In this document: piece by piece, positions 24,945-33,333 of the stretch
Position numbering within the stretch: the first letter of the stretch is position 1
Layout of the letters: each line of letters opens with the position of its first letter
Assembly (NCBI GenBank): GCA_021789225.1
Contig: JAJYJQ010000001.1
Coordinates: 23,564 to 57,469, forward strand
DNA length: 33,906 nt
From: a bacterium
GTDB lineage: Bacteria > Patescibacteriota > Minisyncoccia > Phycocordibacterales > Phycocordibacteraceae
Direction: 5' to 3'
Program-made: the position numbers and the translations under genes
The notes under the pieces: model-generated
Told to the model about the DNA's origin: nothing
Seen by the model: the letters and a program-made list of their open reading frames with translations, nothing else
Database searches by the model: none

Positions 24945-26063
24945 CTTGTTTATAGTCCGAGAAAGGTCGGCAGCGAGGCGTGTGGGGATGTCGCCGAGCG
25001 TGGCAAGGTGCGCGCGTGCGGCCTGTCGTGCGTTTTCACCCAAGCGGTGCCGGAGATCATTTTCCTCGATAAGCTTCGTGATTTCGCACGTGAGACACAT
25101 GATGTCGCCGACCGGGCACACGAGCGCAGATTCATTATCCTTGAACACTTCGCCGATGATGCCGGCATCGGTCACGACCATAGGCACGCCAGCGAGCGCC
25201 GCCTCGATGTATGTGCGGCCGTAGCCTTCATAGGTACTTGTTTGGATGAACGCCTGAGCGTGCGAGAGCAGTGCAGCGGTATCGGAACGCCAGCCGAGGA
25301 ACACGACATGCTTGGCGATGCCGAGCTTCTGCGCGAGCGCGGTAAGCGACGCTCTCTCGCTTCCCTCACCCACGAGCGCGAGCGTTATGGGATAACCTTG
25401 CTTCACAAGCGCTGCCGCGGCCCGAACCGCATCTGCAAACCGTTTTTCCTTCTCGAGCCGGCCAATAGCCATGAGCACGAATGGGAACGGCGGCGTGCAG
25501 GGTATATCTGAACTCGCATCAGGCGCGCTTGGCACTATCGCGATAGGAATGACTGTGGGCTCGGGAATGCGCTCGCCGTAGCGCGCAAGAAGACCCTGCT
25601 TCACGCGCTCGGATACTGCACGTATGCCTGCAGCACGAGGCAACACGGCATCCGCAAGGCGCACACGCACACGATTCTTCAATGATTCGGCTGCAAAAAA
25701 TGGAGAACAAAAATCCGTGTGCACTTGCACGTGCAGCTTTGCCGCGGTTCCCTGTACCGCACGAAACGCGATGTAGCCGTATTCAAATGGATCCTGCGCG
25801 GAGACGACCTCGATGGTATGCATCCGCACCAGCACCCGCGCTCGCTTTGCGAGCGCGGGCAACGCAAGCACACGCCCGACGAAACCCGATGGCATCTTCA
25901 CGCTGTGCAGAGAGAGCGCACCGTCCTGTTCGTCTGCTGTTTTTGCACCGCGCGAAAGGATGTGCAGCTCGCCTACCAGAGCGGCATATGCGCGCATGCG
26001 CTCCCGAGCCGGGCTTTCTGGCTCAAAGATCGTCGGATCGTTCGAAATAAACAATGCTTTCAT
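24933..26063 (-). CDS. Glycosyltransferase family 4 (GT-B)
   Basis: MKALFISNDPTIFEPESPARERMRAYAALVGELHIL...AQAFIQTSTYEGYGRTYIEAALAGVPMVVTDAGIIGEVF. Confidence 0.92.
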   Translation of the reverse strand: MKALFISNDPTIFEPESPARERMRAYAALVGELHILSRGAKTADEQDGALSLHSVKMPSGFVGRVLALPALAKRARVLVRMHTIEVVSAQDPFEYGYIAFRAVQGTAAKLHVQVHTDFCSPFFAAESLKNRVRVRLADAVLPRAAGIRAVSERVKQGLLARYGERIPEPTVIPIAIVPSAPDASSDIPCTPPFPFVLMAIGRLEKEKRFADAVRAAAALVKQGYPITLALVGEGSERASLTALAQKLGIAKHVVFLGWRSDTAALLSHAQAFIQTSTYEGYGRTYIEAALAGVPMVVTDAGIIGEVFKDNESALVCPVGDIMCLTCEITKLIEENDLRHRLGENARQAARAHLATLGDIPTRLAADLSRTINKLIL

Positions 26064-26066
26064 ATC

Positions 26067-27191
26067 TTAGCTACCCATGTGGGACATACTATGTCCCACA
26101 TGGGTGAGGAGTGCGACGGTTGCGGTAAGCATAGCATCGAGGGAGAAACGCTCGGCGGATGCTTTCGCGCGCGCCGAAAGGCGCGTGCGGAGAGGCTCGT
26201 TGGCAAGCACGCGCGCAAGCGCAGCCGTGAGTGCAGCGGTATCCCCCGCCGGAATGAGCAGGCCGTCCTCACCGTCGGTGAGCACCTCCGGATTCCCGCC
26301 GACACGCGTCGCGATGGTCGGTGCGCCAAGTGCAAGCGCCTCGATGAGCAGGTGCGAAAGGCCTTCGTATGAGGAATTGAGCACGAAGGCGTCTGTTGCC
26401 GCGAGCACTGCGAGGGTGTCCGCGTGCGGAAGCGTTCCTGTGAAGACGTAGGCGCTGCCGAGCGCGTCAGACGCGCGCGCCGTAAGGCGCGCGCGCTCGG
26501 GTCCCTCCCCCACCACTGCAAGCGATGCGTTCACGCCCTGTGCGCGCAGTGCCGCGACCGCATCGATCACGCCATCCATATGTTTCCACGGTACGAGGCG
26601 CCCTGCCGTCACCACGAGCGGGCGCGGCAGCTTCGCGACCGCCTCCGGCACGTCGCCAGCACGTTCGAGTGGCACCGCGTTATAAATGACCGATAGCTTC
26701 TCACGCGGAATTCCCCACGCTGCGACAATGTCCTTCAAATACTCGCTCGGCACGATCACGCGCGCCGCTCGTGATGCCACATGCGTTTGCACACCACGCA
26801 GAAATGACACTGCGCGCGGCACACGCTTCATCTTCACAAACTCATCGAGTGTCGCCGTCACACCGAAGCGCTGCCGCCCTTGCTCCCACGCATAGTCCCC
26901 AACGACCTTCACGACCAGCGGCTTGCGGCACACGCGCGCTGCAACACACGCAGGCAGCCCGACCGAAACAGGGTCGAGCGCGAGCACCGCATCCGCCCTC
27001 CGGAGCGCGCGGCGCACACGCATAAAATACGCGATGTGTCGTACGAGCTTTGGCAGATGCCGCACCTCACTAAATTTCACCAGCTCTACCTCGATCCCCT
27101 TTCCTGGCAGCCCTTCTTCAAGCGCCCTGGCATACGTTGCTGGCCCGCCGATTTCCGGCGGGTAGAGCGGTGTGGCGATGACGAGCTTCAT
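26067..27191 (-). CDS. Glycosyltransferase family 4 (GT-B)
   Basis: MKLVIATPLYPPEIGGPATYARALEEGLPGKGIEVELV...ATDAFVLNSSYEGLSHLLIEALALGAPTIATRVGGNPEVL; an alternative start lies two codons upstream (27197). Confidence 0.93.
   Translation of the reverse strand: MKLVIATPLYPPEIGGPATYARALEEGLPGKGIEVELVKFSEVRHLPKLVRHIAYFMRVRRALRRADAVLALDPVSVGLPACVAARVCRKPLVVKVVGDYAWEQGRQRFGVTATLDEFVKMKRVPRAVSFLRGVQTHVASRAARVIVPSEYLKDIVAAWGIPREKLSVIYNAVPLERAGDVPEAVAKLPRPLVVTAGRLVPWKHMDGVIDAVAALRAQGVNASLAVVGEGPERARLTARASDALGSAYVFTGTLPHADTLAVLAATDAFVLNSSYEGLSHLLIEALALGAPTIATRVGGNPEVLTDGEDGLLIPAGDTAALTAALARVLANEPLRTRLSARAKASAERFSLDAMLTATVALLTHVGHSMSHMGS
26073..26105. repeat. Perfect 15-bp inverted repeat with 3-nt loop at the GT4/GT4 junction
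   Basis: ACCCATGTGGGACAT-ACT-ATGTCCCACATGGGT; encodes the last residues (THVGHSMSHMG) of the upstream GT4 and sits 10 nt before the next gene's ATG. Confidence 0.95.
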
Positions 27192-27201
27192 AAGCATGTG
27201 G

Positions 27202-27435
27202 TTAGTATGTCGTATTCGAGCGGCGCTCAATGCGCAATATACGAATTGTATCTTGCATACGCACAAATAGTATACGCACAGACCCGGTGCGAACTCGATA
27301 TATCCCCTCCATCCCTTTCAGTTTTTTCAGGTCAAGATCTGAGAAATCATTCGCAAGTATCTTACGAATCGCGCGCTCGACCCTGCGCCGATCAGCCGGA
27401 CTAAGCGCGGCGAGAAACTTTGCGATGCGATCCAT
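27202..27435 (-). CDS. RelE/ParE-superfamily toxin
   Basis: MDRIAKFLAALSPADRRRVERAIRKILANDFSDLDLKKLKGMEGIYRVRTGSVRILFVRMQDTIRILRIERRSNTTY; RelE-like fold signature; overlaps the antitoxin gene by 35 bp. Confidence 0.85.
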   Translation of the reverse strand: MDRIAKFLAALSPADRRRVERAIRKILANDFSDLDLKKLKGMEGIYRVRTGSVRILFVRMQDTIRILRIERRSNTTY

Positions 27436-27673
27436 CGAGTTTACGAAGCCCAGCAAGCACGTCTTCCGCCGACACGCCGCCCATATCGGTGAAATCCGCG
27501 ACGGTCTCCCACTGGGTCTTATTCGCACGAGACACTGTCAGCGTACCCAAATCTTCGTCCACTTCAAGCGCAAGCGCCGTCCCCGGTTTTACGCCGAGAG
27601 CCTTGAGCGACCGCTTCGGAATGACCACGGCGACCGACGAGCCGACCTTGATTGCTTTTTGGAGCGTTGCCAT
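27401..27673 (-). CDS. SpoVT/AbrB-domain antitoxin
   Basis: MATLQKAIKVGSSVAVVIPKRSLKALGVKPGTALALEVDEDLGTLTVSR: AbrB/MazE swapped-hairpin pattern. Confidence 0.87.
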   Translation of the reverse strand: MATLQKAIKVGSSVAVVIPKRSLKALGVKPGTALALEVDEDLGTLTVSRANKTQWETVADFTDMGGVSAEDVLAGLRKLDGSHRKVSRRA

Positions 27674-27690
27674 AGGCGTTCTGTGGTTAT

Positions 27691-27731
27691 GATTATAATC
27701 CCATTATAATCGCCACCTACCCACGCGTCAA
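27691..27731 (-). promoter_or_regulatory. Near-consensus promoter TTGACG-N17-TATAAT with tandem palindromic operator-like boxes
   Basis: -35 at 27726-27731, -10 at 27703-27708, 17-nt spacer; boxes GATTATAATC (27691-27700) and cATTATAATc (27702-27711), 11 bp apart, upstream of the antitoxin ATG (27673). Confidence 0.75.
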
Positions 27732-28150
27732 GACGCTCGGTCGCGAATGACGAGCACGAGCGTCGCGAGGGCATAGATGAAACCGAGGAGCCAGATGGTG
27801 GCGGTGTAGTTTGGTGAGCGACCCAGGAAGATGCCCAGCGGCGACGAGACGGGCAAAAGGATAGTGATGAGCGCAGCAATCGGCAGGAACCAGCGACTCA
27901 TATGCCACCAAGCGCGCACCCCTTTCTCATTTGCGAAGAGAAGGATGACGCCTGCGATGGCGAGCACTTCTCCGGCAGCGATGAGAATCATTCCTGTATC
28001 AAGATAAGGTGAGTTGCAGTAAATCTTTCCATTCTCTGCATACGGTAAGCAGAAGCGCGCCCAAGTCCACGTTCCGCTTAGATACTGCCCAAGTAAATAG
28101 ACGATTCCTGCGCTTGCGAGAAAAAAGGTTTTCGGTTTCCAAGTCTTCAT
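27728..28150 (-). CDS. Hypothetical four-TM membrane protein
   Basis: MKTWKPKTFFLASAGIVYLLGQYLSG...; ~4 hydrophobic segments; ATGA overlap with the upstream ORF. Confidence 0.75.
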   Translation of the reverse strand: MKTWKPKTFFLASAGIVYLLGQYLSGTWTWARFCLPYAENGKIYCNSPYLDTGMILIAAGEVLAIAGVILLFANEKGVRAWWHMSRWFLPIAALITILLPVSSPLGIFLGRSPNYTATIWLLGFIYALATLVLVIRDRAS

Positions 28151-28716
28151 AAGATATTAGTTACTATGCGAATGAATGTACTCCACGCGGTTTGCAACCA
28201 ATGATACATCCCGCCCGTGTTTTTTGCGGAGGGCGTTTCTGATAACGCTTCCGCTCGATAAGCGGAGGCGACTTCTATGGACGGCGCTGCTTTCCTCGCG
28301 GGCGGAGCCAGCCGCTTCGCATGAGCGGGAGCCGACTGCATCGGCGCTTTAGCACTCGCAACTCTTGATATCTCCTCAGACACTCCCAGCGTGCTGGTCG
28401 CCGTCTGCTGCTCCACGGTCGTGGTGGCAGAGGTCGTGGCGACGCTCGTCGTCGCGACCGGATGAGGCAATGGATTTTGCGCAAGCGGCGCTCCGCCCGC
28501 CCACGCCGGAAGACTGCCGGTCGGCGCCGGTGTGTCGTGTAAATGATTCTGGACCGACGCCGGAGCAGGCGGCGCGTACGCAACCAGCTCGCCCACCTTG
28601 GGCGCAATCGTAATGTCGGCCGAACCGTCGCTGTCGGTATCGACCGAGTGGGTGCGATGCCACTGACGCTCAAGTCTGACTCGTGTACGCTTGCAAGACG
28701 GTGCGGTTTCCAACAT
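28147..28716 (-). CDS. Lipase-like protein C-terminal remnant (paralogue of the tail of the 29477-33283 product)
   Basis: VDTDSDGSADITIAPKVGELVAYAPPAP...GSLPAWAGGAPLAQNPLPHP...TTSATTT aligns with VDEEGDGKNIITIMPKTGETVPYAPPAP...GSLPVSVGGAPLTPNPLPQP...STATTT; the hydrolase and beta-helix parts are missing. Confidence 0.75.
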   Translation of the reverse strand: MLETAPSCKRTRVRLERQWHRTHSVDTDSDGSADITIAPKVGELVAYAPPAPASVQNHLHDTPAPTGSLPAWAGGAPLAQNPLPHPVATTSVATTSATTTVEQQTATSTLGVSEEISRVASAKAPMQSAPAHAKRLAPPARKAAPSIEVASAYRAEALSETPSAKNTGGMYHWLQTAWSTFIRIVTNIL

Positions 28717-29471
28717 CACGTGATTGGAATGTTGAAAATGGCTATTATGAACAGAATGAGGTCAAGGCCGAGCAGTACCCAGCTTGCGAGAAGCTTGCTG
28801 CCGAGCGCCTTTCGCGCACGCCAGTGCTTGTATGAGTAGTAGAGTGTCGCAGTGAGGGCGTAACCGGTGGTTGCTACAAGCCCGACAGCAGTCAGAAGTA
28901 TCGCATCAATGCTTGATGCGATACCTGCCGCTTCGAATATATTTACAGTAAGGAACATGAGCACAGCCATTAAACTTCCGAATAAGGCAGAAATGTCTCG
29001 CACATGCTCTTTTGCATATGCTTCACCATGGTGCTTTATATCAATGGCGTACCAACGACCACGCAAAAAGTAGAACACCACGAGAAGAACCGTTGCTATT
29101 GAGAGGAGCGCTCCATAAAAATACGCGTACTCATTGCGACCCCATGAGTTGTACATCGCCACTAGCATTGTGTCACCTTGAGGATACACCGGTGTCATCG
29201 CGATGAAGAAAAACGCAAGTGGTAGCGCCCACGCAGCAAAGCTTAGCCAAGACTTGAAGATAGCGCGGGGAACGAAAATGAGAAGTATGGCCGCGAGAAA
29301 GAAATATCGAGCGAAGCTGTCGAGAGGATTTATTACACTAAGAAATGATTGATCCAGCCATGTTCTGTAGCAAACATGACCTGCGCTGGTACACCAAAGA
29401 CCAAAGTATCGAAACCCAATACTAAACAACGCAAGAATAGCAGGTATAAATTGGATGATGCGAGTCCTCAT
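28716..29471 (-). CDS. Hypothetical polytopic membrane protein
   Basis: ~7 hydrophobic segments; MRTRIIQFIPAILALFSIGFRYFGLWC...; TGATG overlap with the downstream ORF. Confidence 0.75.
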   Translation of the reverse strand: MRTRIIQFIPAILALFSIGFRYFGLWCTSAGHVCYRTWLDQSFLSVINPLDSFARYFFLAAILLIFVPRAIFKSWLSFAAWALPLAFFFIAMTPVYPQGDTMLVAMYNSWGRNEYAYFYGALLSIATVLLVVFYFLRGRWYAIDIKHHGEAYAKEHVRDISALFGSLMAVLMFLTVNIFEAAGIASSIDAILLTAVGLVATTGYALTATLYYSYKHWRARKALGSKLLASWVLLGLDLILFIIAIFNIPIT

Positions 29472-29476
29472 TGCAT

Positions 29477-32400
29477 TCAAAATAAATTCAGTAAGGTGGT
29501 CCAGAGTTTATGCAATCCATTATAGACGGTTTCTCCAGCCCGCTTGAAGAAAGATTGCTTAGAAACTACTGACGCCACCGATGCGGGCTCGAAGGTTGAT
29601 GGAGCATATGCTTCGTCGCGTACTGTCTGCGCTTGGGCATGCATGGAGAGAGTGGGTTTGTATGGTTTCTGTGTCGGCGTTTTCACCGCGAGCTTCTTCT
29701 TTGGCTGGTTTGCGCGCGTTAGGGTCGCTGCATCCTTGCGCGCAGTCGAGGTCGTCGCGACAGATTCTGGCAGCGTTGTTGTGGCGGTCGAGCTTGCGAC
29801 CTGCCGTGCCTCAATGGGCTGCGGTAATGGGTTAGGCGTGAGAGGAGCTCCGCCCACTGACACGGGAAGGCTTCCAGACACCGGCGCCGCTTGTGCTTCT
29901 GGCTTGGTTTCTTCCGGAGCGGGTGGCGCATACGGCACGGTCTCCCCTGTTTTGGGCATGATGGTGATGATGTTTTTCCCGTCGCCCTCTTCGTCGACTG
30001 TGAGCGCGGAGGCGGTATCGACGCCGTCAGTGATGGTGAGTTGTGCGAGCGTGGTGTCGGTCGTCGGCACGTCTGCAATAGAAGTCTCTGACGTGACGGT
30101 ATCGCCTGAGCGCTCCTGCATGCTTAGCGTGAAGCTCCCGTCCGTCTGCCCGTGCATGGTAAGTGTATAGGCGCTCCCTTGCGGGACGGTGACGTACTTC
30201 ACTTCCCCGAATTGGCCATAGGACGAGTCGGGGATGTTCTCTGTCATAGAGCCATCGGTGGCGAGGCCGGTCGTGTTGCCGGATGCGTCGGTGAGTTGGA
30301 GGGTGAGAGGCGAATGGAGGAAGAAGGTGAGTTTCTTACTTTCGACAAGCGCTGCAGGTTGCGAGGCATAGATGTGATTTGGAACAGCTGCTCCTGTTTT
30401 GTTCCGAAGGAGGTTACTTATAAAATCTCTGAGCTGCGGAATTTCAAACAAATCGGCATGCCGCGTCGCTGCGTGTGATTCTTTGTTATAGGAATGTAAA
30501 TCCACCCAATACCGCCTCACATTCGTGCTGCTCGCTATCTGCAGCGCGCTCGGGACGGCGACGGTGCCGTCGCCGTCTTCCACTATGATCGGCTCGTACG
30601 TTCCTGAAGACCGGAACGCAGAGAGTACATCAGTCGGCGCTTGTGTATAGAATCTGATACCGGCCACCGTGTCTATCCCCCACCCAGCGATTTCGCTCAC
30701 CTGTATACCGGCGGGTGGCGTCCAGAAATCAAGCGAGCCATGTGTGCGGTTTGCATAGTCGATAAGGTCCGGGTTCGCGATATCAGCCGTGCTAAGGTCG
30801 TCGTCATCCGGGTCCTCACGACCACCATCATTGGCAAGGAGGAAATCGTCGAGCGCAGTACGATTTGCAATGGTGCTCCCGTACGCGGCTTCTTCTTTCT
30901 TGTATGCTTTCCCTTCAAACTGTACGAGCGGGTGCGCAGCGTCCGCCATCGTGCTTTCGATGTAGTATTCGGACGGCAGCAGATGATAGGTCATCGGCGA
31001 GTTGTGCGCGAAGGTACGTGCCGCTGCGTTCGAGATAATCGGGATGCCTGCTTTGTAAATACCTGCGTCAAAGCCCACCAGGAGCGAGGCGAGCGCGGAC
31101 GGCGTTCCGCTTTGCGGTGAGGCGACAAGTATCACTTTGTCCACGAGTTTTGCAGCGTCAGCGTCGCCCAACTTGTCCAAAAGCGCTTTGGTCACGAGGC
31201 CGCCGTTTGAGTGCGCAATGATGGTCACCTTCCCTGTTTGCGAGGTGGCGGCAAGCTGGCGGAGCGTCTGCTCGATGTAGGGTGTGCTGGTGGATTCTTC
31301 GTAGTAGATGCGGTCGCCATGCTGTGTACCGTTTGCGAGCAGGTCGTCGAGCGAGAGTCGCCAGTCGTACGCGACGGGTTTCCAGTCGTTGATCGTGCCA
31401 TCGTGTTTGAGGCCATCGAGCTCGTCGAGAAGTGATTTGTAGAGATTGCTTCCGCCGACGGTGTCGATGACAGCGCTCTCTTTTGTGTAGATATCTGAGC
31501 ATGCGCTGTTGCCGGACGCGTCGAGCGCGAGTTCTGACATATTGTCGTCACCTTCTCCGGTCAAGATGCTCCACAGGCCAGACAGTCCGGAGTCGATCGG
31601 ATCCCACAGCTTCTCTTCCTCCTTTTTCCCGCAGCCGGTGCCTTCGTACAGGCGGCTGCCCTCAATCCCCGGCAGGAAGAGGACGTTGTCGTATTTTGGC
31701 GCGGGCGGCGGGGCGAAGGGGTCGTTCGTGAGCCAGGGAGAGAAGAGGACGTGCGCAGAGATTTCAGGGCCGGTGCCCTCAGGGTTCGTGTCGGCATTGT
31801 GCGGGCCGGATGCACTGCCCCACCAGTTGCTGGTCGCATCTGCGTCAGTGGTGCCGTCGTTTTGCACGCCTGTCTCGGCACGGGCGATGCTGTTTCCGTG
31901 TGCGGTGAGCGAGCCGCCGGTGAGATACGCGAAGCGCGTGCTGGTGGCGAATCGCGAACCGGTGATCGTCGTGGTGCCGGCGGTCTGCATGAGGTCGTTG
32001 TACGTGGCGTGTTCAAACGTACTGTCGGCGACCGACACGGTGCCGCCTTGGTTGAGAATCGCACCAGCGCAGGCGTCTTGCGGCGCGTCGTAGCTGGCGG
32101 CGCACGGATTGAGTAGGTAGCCGCCGTATGGGTCGCCGGCGTAGCGCAGGAGCGTGTGCGTGACAGAGACCGTGCTGCCCGGCTCGGCGACGATGCCGAC
32201 AAAGACCTCAAGCGGCTGTGCCGGATCATACTGAGAGACGCCGGCCTTTGCTTCCTCGGCATGGTTCGTGTCGCCCGCAACGGTATCGTCTGCGGCAGAA
32301 GTGAGCGTCGTGGTCGCACCGCCCACCGCGCCGACGACGAGCGTGCCGAACACGTGTATAGGCGCGTATGCTTTGACGATGGCGCCTGGCGCGATGGTGA

Positions 32401-33283
32401 GTGTCGCGCCGGCGTTCACGTCTACGTCAGAATCTGGCACGTTCACGAACGGTGGCGCGAGGAAGGTCGTGTCACTCGCCAGGCTTTCCCAATCGAGAAG
32501 AGTTGGCTCCGTATTGTCGCCGCCGTCGTGCACGTCCGAGTTCCATAACACGACAGGGTCCGTGATTGTCATACCGGAGAGCGTCACAGATGCGTTCATT
32601 GCAAAAATCGTCTCACGTACGCCGAAGCTGCTGTGCGCTATGGTCGCCGCGCCTCCTTTTAGCATGAGCGCGGTCTTGGTGTGGAGATCGTGCGCGCTGG
32701 AGCGAGAAAACGTGAGCGTGCCGTCGGAGGCGAGGCCGCCGCTAAAGGAGGTGTGCTCGATGGTCGAATCGGTGAGAGAAAGCGTGCCGTGGTTTTCGAT
32801 AAGGCCGTCGAGTGGCATGACGAGGTCCCCGCCGCCTCCGCTCTGAGGTGCACCGCCATAGCGCAGGTCAGCATGCGAAAGTGTCGCTATGGCGCCTGCG
32901 GCGATGATGAGTTGGTTCCAGGAAGCGTTGTCGGCACTGTCGCTGATGTTTGTGAAGGTGACCGGTGCGGCGCCGGTACCTTGCGCGACGAGCGTGCCTG
33001 CGATGGTGATGCTCGTGCTCGGCGCGACTTCCACGACCACGCCCGGCTCGATGGTGAGCGTCGCGCCCTCGGCGATAGTTGTATCTGCCGATACGACATA
33101 CGGGCTCTCGCTCGTCGCCCAGGTCGTGTCGCTGTCGATGTTTGCTGGCACGTCCGTCGCGGCGTGCGTTGCCACGGGCAGCGCGAACAAAAATACAGAA
33201 ATGAGAAAAGCCGACGCTGGGCCTCGAGGGCAAACTCTGTATACGCGCTTTCCCGGAGAACGTATGGCGAGCCCGTCTGTCAC
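29477..33283 (-). CDS. Secreted multidomain protein: right-handed beta-helix region + alpha/beta-hydrolase (lipase/LCAT-like) domain + Pro/Ala/Thr-rich tail
   Basis: Signal-peptide-like ASAFLISVFLFALPVATHAA; repeated GTLVAQGTGAAPVTFTN / NWWGSASGPHNADTNPEGTG beta-helix motifs; NVLFLPGIEGSRLYE and VTIIAHSNGGLVTKALLD nucleophile elbow. GTG at 33283 is preferred; the track start (TTG, 33388) overlaps the upstream GT4. Confidence 0.85.
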   Translation of the reverse strand: MTDGLAIRSPGKRVYRVCPRGPASAFLISVFLFALPVATHAATDVPANIDSDTTWATSESPYVVSADTTIAEGATLTIEPGVVVEVAPSTSITIAGTLVAQGTGAAPVTFTNISDSADNASWNQLIIAAGAIATLSHADLRYGGAPQSGGGGDLVMPLDGLIENHGTLSLTDSTIEHTSFSGGLASDGTLTFSRSSAHDLHTKTALMLKGGAATIAHSSFGVRETIFAMNASVTLSGMTITDPVVLWNSDVHDGGDNTEPTLLDWESLASDTTFLAPPFVNVPDSDVDVNAGATLTIAPGAIVKAYAPIHVFGTLVVGAVGGATTTLTSAADDTVAGDTNHAEEAKAGVSQYDPAQPLEVFVGIVAEPGSTVSVTHTLLRYAGDPYGGYLLNPCAASYDAPQDACAGAILNQGGTVSVADSTFEHATYNDLMQTAGTTTITGSRFATSTRFAYLTGGSLTAHGNSIARAETGVQNDGTTDADATSNWWGSASGPHNADTNPEGTGPEISAHVLFSPWLTNDPFAPPPAPKYDNVLFLPGIEGSRLYEGTGCGKKEEEKLWDPIDSGLSGLWSILTGEGDDNMSELALDASGNSACSDIYTKESAVIDTVGGSNLYKSLLDELDGLKHDGTINDWKPVAYDWRLSLDDLLANGTQHGDRIYYEESTSTPYIEQTLRQLAATSQTGKVTIIAHSNGGLVTKALLDKLGDADAAKLVDKVILVASPQSGTPSALASLLVGFDAGIYKAGIPIISNAAARTFAHNSPMTYHLLPSEYYIESTMADAAHPLVQFEGKAYKKEEAAYGSTIANRTALDDFLLANDGGREDPDDDDLSTADIANPDLIDYANRTHGSLDFWTPPAGIQVSEIAGWGIDTVAGIRFYTQAPTDVLSAFRSSGTYEPIIVEDGDGTVAVPSALQIASSTNVRRYWVDLHSYNKESHAATRHADLFEIPQLRDFISNLLRNKTGAAVPNHIYASQPAALVESKKLTFFLHSPLTLQLTDASGNTTGLATDGSMTENIPDSSYGQFGEVKYVTVPQGSAYTLTMHGQTDGSFTLSMQERSGDTVTSETSIADVPTTDTTLAQLTITDGVDTASALTVDEEGDGKNIITIMPKTGETVPYAPPAPEETKPEAQAAPVSGSLPVSVGGAPLTPNPLPQPIEARQVASSTATTTLPESVATTSTARKDAATLTRANQPKKKLAVKTPTQKPYKPTLSMHAQAQTVRDEAYAPSTFEPASVASVVSKQSFFKRAGETVYNGLHKLWTTLLNLF

Positions 33284-33333
33284 GTGCGTAGATAGGATAG
33301 CACATAACGCGCGACGACGCTGTGCGTCGCGTC

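Noticed and set aside
26472-26495. 10-bp GC-only hairpin CGCGCGCGCC-GTAA-GGCGCGCGCG
   Set aside because: Internal to a GT4 coding frame (RLTARASDA) where alternating GC is explained by GC-rich codon usage; a similar weaker one occurs near 26170.
29544-30170. 208-aa plus-strand ORF opposite the lipase tail
   Set aside because: Val/Ser/Ala-rich antisense of the repetitive Pro/Thr tail; no start context or family resemblance.
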